64,000 bases of DNA from Streptomyces rubellomurinus (lineage in GTDB: Bacteria; Actinomycetota; Actinomycetes; Streptomycetales; Streptomycetaceae), in NCBI RefSeq assembly GCF_000961885.1, contig NZ_JZKH01000001.1:248001-312000 (forward strand), read 5' to 3'. Each line of letters begins with the position of its first letter. Positions within the stretch are counted from its first letter, which is position 1. The notes under the pieces are model-generated. The model worked only from the letters and a program-made list of their open reading frames with translations. It searched no databases and was not told where the DNA came from. This document shows, piece by piece, positions 41,264 through 50,000 of this stretch. A program made the translations under genes and the position numbers.

Positions 41264-42367
41264 GTGCACAGAACCGCCACCACGTTGGCCGACGGCCGCG
41301 AGCTCGTCTACTTCGACCGGGAGCCGGGCGCGGCCCGCGACCTCGTGGACCGGCGGCCGCTGGAGCCGGCCGCCAGCCTCTCCGAGACCCGGCTCGACCC
41401 GGTCCTCGGCGAGTGGGTCACGGTGGCCGCGCACCGCCAGCAGCGGACCTACCACCCGCCGGCCGGCGAGTGCCCGCTGTGCCCCTCCCGCGACGGGCGG
41501 CTCAGCGAGATCCCGGCCGCCGACTACGAGGTCGCGGTGTTCGAGAACCGCTTCCCCTCGCTCGCCACGGGCGCCGCCGACCACGTCGCGGCCCGGGACG
41601 AACCGCTGCACACCCTCCGGCCGGGCGACGGCCGCTGCGAGGTGGTCTGCTTCACCTCCGACCACGACGCCTCCTTCGCCGACCTGGACGAACCCGGTGC
41701 GCGCCTCGTGCTGGACGCCTGGACGGACCGCACGGCGGCGCTGTCCGCCCTGCCCGGCGTCCGGCAGGTGTACTGCTTCGAGAACCGCGGCACGGAGATC
41801 GGCGTCACGCTGGCCCACCCGCACGGGCAGATCTACGCCTTCCCCTTCGTCCCCTCCCGCACCACCCGGATGATCGCCCGGGCCGAGGCGCACCGGGCCC
41901 GCACCGGCCGGAACCTCTTCGAGGACCTGCTCGCCGTCGAACGGGAGTCCCCCGAGCGGCTGGTGCTCCGGGGCGAGCACTGGACCGCCTTCGTACCGTT
42001 CGCCGCCCGCTGGCCGTACGAGGTGCACCTCTACCCGCACCGCCGGGTCCCCGACCTCACCGCGCTCGACGAGGCCGAACGCGCCGAGTTCCCCGGTCTC
42101 TACCTCGACCTGCTGCGCCGCTTCGACGCGCTGTTCCCCGCCGAGCCCGGCGCGGCGCCCAACCGGACCCCGTACATCTCGGCCTGGCACCAGGCGCCGA
42201 AGGAGGGCGGCGCCGAACTCGCCCTCCACCTGGAGCTGTTCACCATCCGGCGGGCGCCCGGCAAGCTCAAGTACCTGGCCGGCGTGGAGTCCGGGCTCGA
42301 CGCCTTCGTCACCGACGTCAGCCCGGAGTCCGCCGCCGAGCGGCTGCGGGGCGCCGCGTCCGCCTGA
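41264..42367 (+). CDS. galT: Galactose-1-phosphate uridylyltransferase
   Basis: A 367-aa class I GalT, exchanging UDP between UDP-glucose and galactose-1-phosphate. The active-site HPHGQ is intact in LAHPHGQIYAFPF, with the middle histidine as the uridylylated residue. The metal-site cysteines are CPLC in GECPLCPSRDG. Other family segments are FENRGTEIGVT, WPYEVHLYPHRRVPDL and LHLELFTIRRAPGKLKYLAG. The start is the GTG at 41264 with AAGGAG seven bases before it. The gene is divergent from galK. A bidirectional hairpin follows the stop. Confidence 0.97.
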   Translation: MHRTATTLADGRELVYFDREPGAARDLVDRRPLEPAASLSETRLDPVLGEWVTVAAHRQQRTYHPPAGECPLCPSRDGRLSEIPAADYEVAVFENRFPSLATGAADHVAARDEPLHTLRPGDGRCEVVCFTSDHDASFADLDEPGARLVLDAWTDRTAALSALPGVRQVYCFENRGTEIGVTLAHPHGQIYAFPFVPSRTTRMIARAEAHRARTGRNLFEDLLAVERESPERLVLRGEHWTAFVPFAARWPYEVHLYPHRRVPDLTALDEAERAEFPGLYLDLLRRFDALFPAEPGAAPNRTPYISAWHQAPKEGGAELALHLELFTIRRAPGKLKYLAGVESGLDAFVTDVSPESAAERLRGAASA

Positions 42368-42377
42368 CGCACCGGCA

Positions 42378-42411
42378 GCGGCCGCCCGCCCCGGGAGGGA
42401 CGGGCGGCCGC
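42378..42411. terminator. Bidirectional terminator between galT and the DUF1275 gene
   Basis: GCGGCCGCCCG (42378-42388) pairs with 42401-42411 around a 12-nt loop. It sits between convergent genes. Confidence 0.75.
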
Positions 42412-42433
42412 GAGCCGTCCTGCCGAAGGCCCG

Positions 42434-43141
42434 TCACTCGCGGTAGAGCAGGAGGGTGCCGCCGGCCAGGACGGCGCTGGCGACCAGCGCCCAGGCGGTC
42501 TGCCCGTGCAGCACGAGGACGGCGCCCGGGGCCGCGCCGGCGAGCATGGCGGCGACGGAGAGGACCTTCCGGCGCCGGCGGGGGGAGGCGCCGCCGGCGA
42601 GGCGGGAGTCGGCGGCCAGGCCGGTCAGGGTGAGGGTCAGCACGGTGGTGGTGAGGTCCGGCACACCCAGGCCGCGGACGGTGCCGTTGCGGATGCCCAT
42701 CGCCAGGGCGAGCAGGGCGATCACGGCGTCCCGCGCGGGCCCGTCCGCGCCCCGGGCGAAGACGACGGCGGCCGCCGCGCCGTACAGCGCGACCTCCAGG
42801 ACGAAGACCGTGCGCAGCCGGGCGGAGCGCCGGGTTCCGGCGTACCGGGTGGCCAGCCGGCCGGCCAGGAGCGCGCCGAGGAGGAAGGCCGCGAGCGAGA
42901 TCGACGAGCCGAGGACGGAGAATCCGGGTGCTCCGGCGAGCGCGAAGGCGATGACGACGACGTTGCCGGTCATGTTCGCGGTGAAGACGTGGCCGAGGCC
43001 GAGGTAGCTGACGGCGTCGATCAGGCCGCTGACCAGGGTGAGGCCGAACAGGGCCAGGGCGAGCGGGTGGCGGTCGTGGATCTCCGCTCCGGGCACCGGC
43101 GGCGGCGGGGCGGGGCGGGAATCGGGTACGGGCGTGGTCAC
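42434..43141 (-). CDS. DUF1275 (YoaK-like) membrane protein
   Basis: A 235-aa integral membrane protein of the DUF1275/YoaK family. After a Pro-rich cytoplasmic start come about six hydrophobic helices. The family hallmark is LVSGLIDAVSYLGLGHVFTANMTGN in the first third (residues ~37-61), with the later MGIRNGTVRGLGVPDLTTTV loop. No biochemical function is established for the family that I can state. The start is GTG at 43141 with GAGGAG five bases upstream. It is followed by the galT-facing terminator and stands alone. Confidence 0.92.
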   Translation of the reverse strand: MTTPVPDSRPAPPPPVPGAEIHDRHPLALALFGLTLVSGLIDAVSYLGLGHVFTANMTGNVVVIAFALAGAPGFSVLGSSISLAAFLLGALLAGRLATRYAGTRRSARLRTVFVLEVALYGAAAAVVFARGADGPARDAVIALLALAMGIRNGTVRGLGVPDLTTTVLTLTLTGLAADSRLAGGASPRRRRKVLSVAAMLAGAAPGAVLVLHGQTAWALVASAVLAGGTLLLYRE

Positions 43142-43238
43142 GACGGCTCCTCGGACGGTGGGGGGAACGTGGGCGGGGGCACCGCCGTGGTCCGGCGGTG
43201 CCCCCGGGTGGAAGCGGCTCGCGGTCAGAAGCAGAAGG

Positions 43239-45125
43239 TCAGAAGAAGCAGGGGTCCAGCGGCGCCTGCGGCTGCCCGGGCAGGGCGAGGCCGCGCGCCG
43301 TCCGCCAGGCGTGCTGCTCGCCGGAGGCGGCCACGGCCTCCAGCACGCCCTCGGCCTGGCGGACGCCGGTCGGGCCGGGGGCGGGGGTGGCGTGGTAGCC
43401 GCCGAAGCGGGTGACCGGGCTCCAGGAGGGCGTCACCGCGGGCGGCTCCGGGGCCAGTCCCTGGTGCTCCGCGGTGGCGTGGACGATCCGCCCGCCGACG
43501 ACGGTGAGGACGGACTCGATGTGCGGGATGTCGGCCTCGGGCACGGTGAAGTAGTCGGCGCTGAGCAGCGCGAGGTCGGCGTAACTGCCGACCGTCAGAC
43601 GGCCCTTGACCTCCTCCTCGCCGGTGAGGCGGGCGCCGCCCAGGGTGTAGAGCTCCAGGGCCTGCTCACGGCCGAGCCGGTTGTGCGCGGCCGCGAGGCG
43701 CCGGCCGCTGACCGCCCGGCCGGAGACCAGCCAGTGCAGGGCGACCCAGGGGTTGTAGGAGGAGACCCGGGTGGCGTCGGTGCCCGCCGCGACGGTCAGG
43801 CCCCGGTCCAGCATGGCGCGCAGCGGCGGCGCCTCGGCGGCGGCCGCAGCGCCGTAGCGCGAGACGAAGGCCTCGCCCTGGAAGGAGAGGCGGTTCTGCA
43901 CGGAGACGGCGCCGCCCAGGGCCGCGATGCGGTCGAGGCTGTCCGGGCTGACGGTCTCGGCGTGGTCGAAGAGCCAGCGGTTGCCCTGCGGGAAGAGGCC
44001 CTCGGCGGCCAGCTTCTCGAAGACGGCGAGGTCGCGGCGGATGGTCTCGTCGTAGGTGGCGTGCAGCCGGAAGCCCCAGCCGTGCTCGGTCAGCAGCCGG
44101 ACGGCCTTCTCGAACTCCGTCTCGTAGGAGCCGAGTTGCGGCCGGGGCTCGGTGAAGTTCTCGAAGTCGGCGGCGGCCCAGGTGAGGTTCTCCCCCGCGC
44201 CGTTGAGGCGCAGCCACGCGTCGCCCTCCCCGGGGCGCACGGTCTCGACCCAGCGGGTGAGGTCGTCCAGCTCCTGCCCGGCGGTCTGCGGGAAGAGGTG
44301 GTAGGCGATGCGCAGGGTCAGCTCGCCGCGGCGGGCGAGCTCCATGACGGTGCCGTAGTTCTCGGGGAAGCTCTGGAAGCCGCCGGCGGCGTCGATCGCG
44401 GAGGTCAGGCCGAAGCGGTTCAGCTCGCGCAGGAAGTGCCGGGTGGAGCCGATCCGGTCGGCCTCGTCCAGGGTCGGCGCCTTGGCCAGGGTGGAGTAGA
44501 GCAGCAGCGCGCCGGGGGCGGCGATCAGCAGGCCGGTGGGCTCGCCGTCGTGGCCGCGCACGATCTGGCCGCCCGCCGGGTCCGGGGTGTCCCGGGTGAA
44601 GCCGGCGGCGCGCAGCGCGGCGCGGTTGAGCAGCGCCGACTGGTAGAGGTGCAGCACGAAGACGGGGGTGTCGGGCGCCGCCGCGTCGAGCTCCGCCAGG
44701 GTGGGCAGGCGCCGCTCGGCGAACTGGTCGGCGGACCAGCCGCCGACCACCCGCACCCACTGGCCGGGCGGGGTGCGCTCGGCCTGCAGCCGGAGCATGG
44801 CCAGGGCCTCGCGCAGCGTCGGGACGCCGTCCCAGCGCAGCTCCAGCACGTAGTTGAGGCCGCCGCGGATGACGTGCAGGTGCGCGTCGTTGAGTCCGGG
44901 GACGGCCCGGCGGCCGAGCGCGTCGACCACCCGGGTGCCGGGGCCGACCAGCGGGGCGACGTCCGCGTCGTCGCCGACCGCCTGGACCAGTCCGTCCCGG
45001 ACGGCCACGGCGGTGGCCCGGGGGCGGCGCGGGTCGTTGGTGTGCACCTTGGCGTTGCGCACCACCAGGTCGGCGGGCTGCTCGGGGGTGCCGGGGCGGA
45101 TTCCGGCGACGGGCATGGTGGACAA
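43239..45125 (-). CDS. YtcJ-type metal-dependent amidohydrolase
   Basis: A 628-aa amidohydrolase of the YtcJ/AepA group. The composite beta domain frames a TIM barrel. Metal-binding HxH is NDAHLHVIRGG. Later barrel residues are in RLHATYDE, FDHAETVSPD and AAGTDATRVSSYNPW, and GSYADLALLSADYF closes the beta domain. Family members hydrolyse amides or act on unknown cyclic substrates. A ~60-residue C-terminal extension ends in PLDPCFF, unusual but not informative. The start is ambiguous: TTG at 45125 has GAAGGG six bases upstream, while the ATG three codons later is poorly spaced. It is divergent from an isochorismatase-family hydrolase. Confidence 0.92.
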   Translation of the reverse strand: MSTMPVAGIRPGTPEQPADLVVRNAKVHTNDPRRPRATAVAVRDGLVQAVGDDADVAPLVGPGTRVVDALGRRAVPGLNDAHLHVIRGGLNYVLELRWDGVPTLREALAMLRLQAERTPPGQWVRVVGGWSADQFAERRLPTLAELDAAAPDTPVFVLHLYQSALLNRAALRAAGFTRDTPDPAGGQIVRGHDGEPTGLLIAAPGALLLYSTLAKAPTLDEADRIGSTRHFLRELNRFGLTSAIDAAGGFQSFPENYGTVMELARRGELTLRIAYHLFPQTAGQELDDLTRWVETVRPGEGDAWLRLNGAGENLTWAAADFENFTEPRPQLGSYETEFEKAVRLLTEHGWGFRLHATYDETIRRDLAVFEKLAAEGLFPQGNRWLFDHAETVSPDSLDRIAALGGAVSVQNRLSFQGEAFVSRYGAAAAAEAPPLRAMLDRGLTVAAGTDATRVSSYNPWVALHWLVSGRAVSGRRLAAAHNRLGREQALELYTLGGARLTGEEEVKGRLTVGSYADLALLSADYFTVPEADIPHIESVLTVVGGRIVHATAEHQGLAPEPPAVTPSWSPVTRFGGYHATPAPGPTGVRQAEGVLEAVAASGEQHAWRTARGLALPGQPQAPLDPCFF

Positions 45126-45184
45126 GGGGGTCCCTTCGTTCGGTGGCGTCCGAACCTAGGCGGCAGACGGCGCGCGAAGGGCTT

Positions 45185-45216
45185 CCGCAGCGCATGGGCG
45201 GTTGCCCCGCAGCGCA
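45185..45216. promoter_or_regulatory. Direct repeats in the YtcJ/isochorismatase divergent promoter
   Basis: CCGCAGCGCA occurs at 45185-45194 and again at 45207-45216, 22 bp apart, on the same face of the helix. Spacing near 21 bp is typical of the two half-sites bound by AraC-family proteins, and an AraC regulator is encoded 6 kb away. TAGGTT (45163-45158 on the minus strand) and TAGCGT near 45309 are plausible -10 elements of the two divergent genes. Confidence 0.4.
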
Positions 45217-45395
45217 CTGTGGCGGTCGGCCGGCCCGGTCCGAACGGCCGTGCGTTGTCGGGACAGTCCCGGGCGCACAGCGAGCAGAACACCCGGGCCG
45301 CCGCGCCCTAGCGTCGTCGACGGAGGCGCCCCGCCGATCGCGGGGCAGCCTGATGGAACGTCAATTCTGTGCACTGCCAAGGAAAGAGAAGACCC

Positions 45396-46058
45396 ATGGT
45401 CGACTTCGCCACCGTCCACGCCGCCCCGAGCCCCGACCTGCTCACGCCCGACAACGCGATGATGCTGTTCGTCGACCACCAGCCGCAGATGTTCTTCGGC
45501 ACCGGCAGCGGCGACCGCACCGCGATCATCAACGCGACCGTCGGCCTGGCGAAGGCCGCGAAGATCTTCGACGTGCCGACCGTGCTGTCCACCGTCGCCG
45601 CCGAGTCCTTCTCCGGCCCGCTCCTCCCGCAGCTGCGGGCCGTCTTCCCCGACCAGGAGGTCATCGACCGCACCAGCATGAACGCCTGGGAGGACGAGGC
45701 CCTGGTCGAGGCGGTCAAGGCGACCGGCCGTCGCAAGATCGTCCTCTCCGGTCTGTGGACCGAGGTCTGCCTCGTCCTGCCGGCCCTGTCCGCGCTGGCC
45801 CAGGGCTACGAGGTCTACGTCGTCTCGGACGCCTCCGGCGGCGTCAGCCCGCTGGCCCACGAGCACGCCCTGCAGCGGATGACCGCCGCCGGCGCCGTGC
45901 CCGTCACCTGGATCCAGGTCCTGCTGGAGCTCCAGCGCGACTGGGCCCGCGCCGAGACCTACGTCCCGGTGACCGAGCTGGTCAAGGAGCACGGCGGCGC
46001 CTACGGCCTGGGCCTGGTCTACGCCCACGCCATGATCGACCCGCACGCCGCCGGCTGA
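45396..46058 (+). CDS. Isochorismatase-family cysteine hydrolase (YcaC-like)
   Basis: A 220-aa cysteine hydrolase of the isochorismatase/nicotinamidase superfamily, closest in pattern to YcaC. The catalytic Asp is D27 in LFVDHQPQM; the nucleophilic cysteine is C125 in SGLWTEVCLVLPAL. RTSMNAWEDEALVEAV and YVVSDASGGVSPLAHEHALQ are typical of the YcaC branch. The substrate is unknown; most YcaC-type proteins have not been assigned one. The ATG at 45396 is chosen for the purine-rich GGAAAGAGAAG before it. A DoxX gene follows 29 bp downstream, probably in the same transcript. Confidence 0.93.
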   Translation: MVDFATVHAAPSPDLLTPDNAMMLFVDHQPQMFFGTGSGDRTAIINATVGLAKAAKIFDVPTVLSTVAAESFSGPLLPQLRAVFPDQEVIDRTSMNAWEDEALVEAVKATGRRKIVLSGLWTEVCLVLPALSALAQGYEVYVVSDASGGVSPLAHEHALQRMTAAGAVPVTWIQVLLELQRDWARAETYVPVTELVKEHGGAYGLGLVYAHAMIDPHAAG

Positions 46059-46087
46059 CGGCCCGCACCGAACCGACGGAGTCCGAC

Positions 46088-46570
46088 ATGAACACGGGCC
46101 TTCTCCTGCTGCGCCTGGTCACCGGTCTGCTGATCGCGGGCCACGGCGTCCAGAAGATCAGCTTCCGCCTCGGCGGCAACGGCCTGGAGGGCGGCAGCGC
46201 CGAGTTCCGGGGCGACGGCTTCCGCGGCGGCAAGCTCACCGCGCTGGCCGCCGGCGGCACCCAGATCGGCGCCGGACTGATGCTGGCCGCCGGCCTGCTG
46301 ACCCCGCTGGCCGGCGCGGGGCTGATGGGCGTGATGACGGTCGCGCTGACGGTCAAGTGGCCCCACGGGCTGTGGGTGCAGCACGACGGGTACGAGTTCC
46401 CGTTCGTCCTGATCGTCATCGGCGCGGCGCTGACCGCCACCGGCCCCGGCCAGTGGTCGGTGGACGGCGCCCTCGGCCTGGCGCACTGGGCGCTGTGGTG
46501 GCTGCCCGCGGCCGTGGCCGCCGGGGTGGGCGGCGGCCTGGCCACCCGGGTCGCCCTGCACCGCGCCTGA
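46088..46570 (+). CDS. DoxX-family membrane protein
   Basis: A 160-aa four-helix membrane protein of the DoxX family: NTGLLLLRLVTGLLIAGHGV opens helix 1 with the conserved G-HG, followed by QKISFRLGG. Helices 2-4 are ALAAGGTQIGAGLMLAAGLL, AGLMGVMTVALTVKW and FPFVLIVIGAALTATG. DoxX proteins are linked to quinone or thiol redox functions, not well defined. It follows the isochorismatase-family gene by 29 bp and is followed by a strong terminator. Confidence 0.9.
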   Translation: MNTGLLLLRLVTGLLIAGHGVQKISFRLGGNGLEGGSAEFRGDGFRGGKLTALAAGGTQIGAGLMLAAGLLTPLAGAGLMGVMTVALTVKWPHGLWVQHDGYEFPFVLIVIGAALTATGPGQWSVDGALGLAHWALWWLPAAVAAGVGGGLATRVALHRA

Positions 46571-46591
46571 GGCGGCCGCGCCCGGACCGTC

Positions 46592-46629
46592 GCGGGCCCC
46601 CGGGCAGCGCAAGCCGCCCGGGGGCCCGC
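46592..46629 (+). terminator. Terminator after the DoxX gene
   Basis: A perfect 14-bp stem (46592-46605 with 46616-46629) with a 10-nt loop, 22 bp after the stop. Confidence 0.8.
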
Positions 46630-46711
46630 AACCGCCGGAACGTCGACGGCGAACCCATTCCCTTGTGAACGACCGTCATCCCCAGGGGGGTGACGAGGAG
46701 GCGACTGACAG

Positions 46712-48136
46712 ATGAGCGGATCCGAGGAGTTCGACGTCGTGGTGATCGGCGCCGGCCCGACCGGGGAGAACCTCGCCGACCGCGCGCGAGCCGGCGGGCT
46801 GAGCGTGGCGATCGTGGAGGGGGAGCTCGTCGGCGGCGAGTGCTCCTACTGGGCCTGCATGCCGAGCAAGGCGATGCTCCGCCCGCCGGCCGCCCTGCGG
46901 GACGCCCGGCGGCTGCGCGGCGCCCGGGAGGCGGTCACCGGCGCCCTCGACGCGGCGGCCGTGCTGCGCCGGCGCGACGGCTTCGCCTCGCACTGGAAGG
47001 ACCACGGCCAGGTGGCCTGGCTGGAGTCCGCCGGGATCACGCTGGTCCGCGGGCACGGCCGGCTGGACGGCCCGCGGCGGGTGCGGGTGGAGGGCACCGA
47101 CTGGGACCGCCGCGTCCTGACCGCCCGGCACGCCGTGGCGGTCTGCACCGGCACCCGCGCCGCCCTGCCCGACCTCCCGGGCCTCGGGGGCGCGGGCGCC
47201 TGGACGAGCCGGGAGGCGACCGGTTCCGCCGCGGTCCCCGCCCGGCTGGCCGTCGTCGGCGGCGGCGCCGTCGCCACCGAACTGGCCACGGCCTGGAGCG
47301 CCCTGGGCAGCCGGGTCACCCTGCTCGTCCGCGGGTCCGGGCTGCTGCCGCGGATGGAACCCTTCGCGGGCGAGCTCGTCGCCGCCGCCCTGCGGGAGTC
47401 CGGTGTCGACGTACGGACCGGGGTGTCGGTGCGCGGCCTGACCCGCGACCGCGAGGTGGCCCTGGACCTCGGGGAACACGGTGAACTGCGCACCGACGAG
47501 GTGCTGTTCGCCACCGGGCGAAGGGCCGCCACGGAGGACCTGGGGCTGGAGACGGTCGGCCTGGAACCCGGCGGGTGGATCGCGGTGGACGACACCGGGC
47601 TGGCCGTCGGCGTGGACGGCGGCTGGCTCTACGCCGCCGGCGACGTGAACGGCCGCGCGCTGCTGACCCACCAGGGCAAGTACCAGGCACGGGTGTTCGG
47701 CACCGCGATCGCCGACCGGGCGGCCGGCCGGGACCTGGACGTCGCCCCCTGGGGGCGCAGCGTCGCGACCGCCGACCGGGCCGGCGCGCCCCAGGTGGTC
47801 TTCACCGACCCGGAGGCGGCCTCGGTCGGCCTCACCCTCGCCGAGGCGACCGCCCGGGGCCTGCGGGTGCGGGCCGTCGACTACGACCTCGCCGACGTCG
47901 CGGGCGCCTCGCTGCACGCCGACGGGTACCGCGGCCGGGCCCGGGCCGTCATCGACCTGGACCGGGAGACCGTGGTGGGGGCCACCTTCGTCGGGTCCGG
48001 GGTCACGGAGCTGCTGCACTCGGCGACCGTCGCCGTCACCGCCGAGGTGCCGCTCGGCCGGCTGTGGCACGCGGTGCCGGCCTACCCGACCATCAGCGAG
48101 GTCTGGCTGCGCCTGCTGGAGACCTGGCGCGGCTGA
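46712..48136 (+). CDS. FAD-dependent pyridine nucleotide-disulfide oxidoreductase
   Basis: A 474-aa class I flavoprotein disulfide reductase (dihydrolipoamide dehydrogenase/mercuric reductase type). FAD binding: VVVIGAGPTGENLADRA. The redox pair is C44 and C49 in GGECSYWACMPSK, a C-x4-C site. NAD(P) binding: LAVVGGGAVATELATAW. The second FAD segment is LYAAGDVNGRALLTHQGKYQ, and the dimer end keeps HAVPAYPTISEVW, a variant of the HxHPTxSE active-site segment. No metal-binding N-terminal domain is present, so mercury reduction is not implied. The true disulfide or quinone substrate is unknown. GAGGAGG precedes the ATG. Confidence 0.94.
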   Translation: MSGSEEFDVVVIGAGPTGENLADRARAGGLSVAIVEGELVGGECSYWACMPSKAMLRPPAALRDARRLRGAREAVTGALDAAAVLRRRDGFASHWKDHGQVAWLESAGITLVRGHGRLDGPRRVRVEGTDWDRRVLTARHAVAVCTGTRAALPDLPGLGGAGAWTSREATGSAAVPARLAVVGGGAVATELATAWSALGSRVTLLVRGSGLLPRMEPFAGELVAAALRESGVDVRTGVSVRGLTRDREVALDLGEHGELRTDEVLFATGRRAATEDLGLETVGLEPGGWIAVDDTGLAVGVDGGWLYAAGDVNGRALLTHQGKYQARVFGTAIADRAAGRDLDVAPWGRSVATADRAGAPQVVFTDPEAASVGLTLAEATARGLRVRAVDYDLADVAGASLHADGYRGRARAVIDLDRETVVGATFVGSGVTELLHSATVAVTAEVPLGRLWHAVPAYPTISEVWLRLLETWRG

Positions 48137-48165
48137 GCAGGAAGCCCCCGGCGAAGGCGGGCGGT

Positions 48166-48193
48166 GCCGGGTCCGCCTTCGAGCGGACCCGGC
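48166..48193. terminator. Bidirectional terminator between the oxidoreductase and dps
   Basis: GCCGGGTCCGC (48166-48176) pairs with 48183-48193 around a 6-nt CTTCGA loop, between convergent genes. Confidence 0.8.
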
Positions 48194-48199
48194 CCGCGG

Positions 48200-48754
48200 T
48201 CAGGCCCGGGTCCCGGGGGTGACGACCAGGTGCTCGGCGAGGAACCAGACCTGGGTCTCGCCGGTGCGGATGATCTGGGACACCAGGAGGTCCTGGGTGC
48301 CGTCGTCGCCGAGCTCCGCGGTGCGGGTGGCGGCGTCGCGGACGTCGGCGAGGACGGTCTCGTGGGCGTCGAGCAGGCGCGAGAGCATCGAGTGCACGTC
48401 CTCCACGCCGTCCGGCGGGCGCGGCACCCCGGTGATCAGCGCGGCGTGCCGGGGATCGCCCACGGCGACGCCGCCGAGCGTCTGCACCCGCTCGGCGAGC
48501 GCGTCGACCAGCTCCAACTGCTCCTGGGCGTGCTTGTCGAAGAGCAGGTGCAGCTGGTAGGCGGTCGGCCCGCGCATGCCCCAGTGGCACTTCTTGTACA
48601 GCGCGTACAGGAACTGGGTGTCCGCGAGGACGCGGTTGAGCCGCTGGCAGGAGTACTGCCGGGCGTCGTGGGAGAGCGCGATCGGCAGTTGGGTGACGGT
48701 TCCGAACTCCTGGATCTCGGCGGCGTGTTGGTGGAGGTGCGGCTGGCTGCTCAT
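48200..48754 (-). CDS. Dps-family ferritin-like protein
   Basis: A 184-aa four-helix DNA-protection/ferroxidase protein. The Dps signature in helices A-B is present: LADTQFLYALYKKCHWGMRG followed by HLLFDKHAQEQLELVDALAE, giving the inter-subunit ferroxidase H, D and E positions. Helices C and D follow (HSMLSRLLDAHETVLADVRD and QDLLVSQIIRTGETQVWFLA). The start at 48754 (MSSQPHLHQH) has GGGAG upstream. A promoter-like TAGCCT lies on the minus strand near 48790. It is divergent from the chloroperoxidase-type hydrolase, suggesting shared response to oxidative stress. Confidence 0.94.
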   Translation of the reverse strand: MSSQPHLHQHAAEIQEFGTVTQLPIALSHDARQYSCQRLNRVLADTQFLYALYKKCHWGMRGPTAYQLHLLFDKHAQEQLELVDALAERVQTLGGVAVGDPRHAALITGVPRPPDGVEDVHSMLSRLLDAHETVLADVRDAATRTAELGDDGTQDLLVSQIIRTGETQVWFLAEHLVVTPGTRA

Positions 48755-48960
48755 GGTGCTCCCGGGGATGGCTGGGCGGTTCGGGGACCAGGCTAGGAAC
48801 GCGCCGGCCCACGGCCTGTTCCGACGGCGCACCGGCTGCGGTCCTTCCGCGCACCCGCACCGGGGCCGGGGCCCGCCCGACGCGCCGGGCGGCACCCGGA
48901 GCACTCTCGGGCGAGAGCGGGTGCTCTCCGAGGCCACAGGCCGGCGGCGGCCGCCCCTAG

Positions 48961-49845
<885 letters not shown>

Positions 49846-49890
49846 CCCGGGCGGCCGCGCCTCCCCCGACCGCGGCCGTCCGTCCCCTCG

Positions 49891-49933
49891 CCGGTGCCGC
49901 CGTCGCCCCTGGTTCGGACAGCGGCGGCACCGG
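49891..49933 (+). terminator. Hairpin after the chloroperoxidase-type gene
   Basis: CCGGTGCCGCCG (49891-49902) pairs perfectly with 49922-49933 across a 19-nt loop. It is the first of two tandem hairpins in the gap. Confidence 0.65.
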
Positions 49934-49942
49934 CCACCCGCC

Positions 49943-49978
49943 CGCGCCCGGCGCCCGTTCGAACGGGCGCCGGGCGCG
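49943..49978. repeat. Perfect 36-bp palindrome upstream of the secreted VOC gene
   Basis: The sequence is exactly self-complementary over 36 bp, with TTCGAA at the centre. It ends 10 bp before the AGGAGG site (49989-49994) of the next gene. It could be a terminator, a translation-blocking hairpin or a dimer operator. Confidence 0.85.
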
Positions 49979-50000
49979 CACCATGACCAGGAGGTCACCC

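Noticed and set aside
46712..48136. Mercuric reductase
   Set aside because: The C-x4-C flavoprotein core fits, but there is no N-terminal heavy-metal domain, no C-terminal Cys pair and no mer genes nearby.
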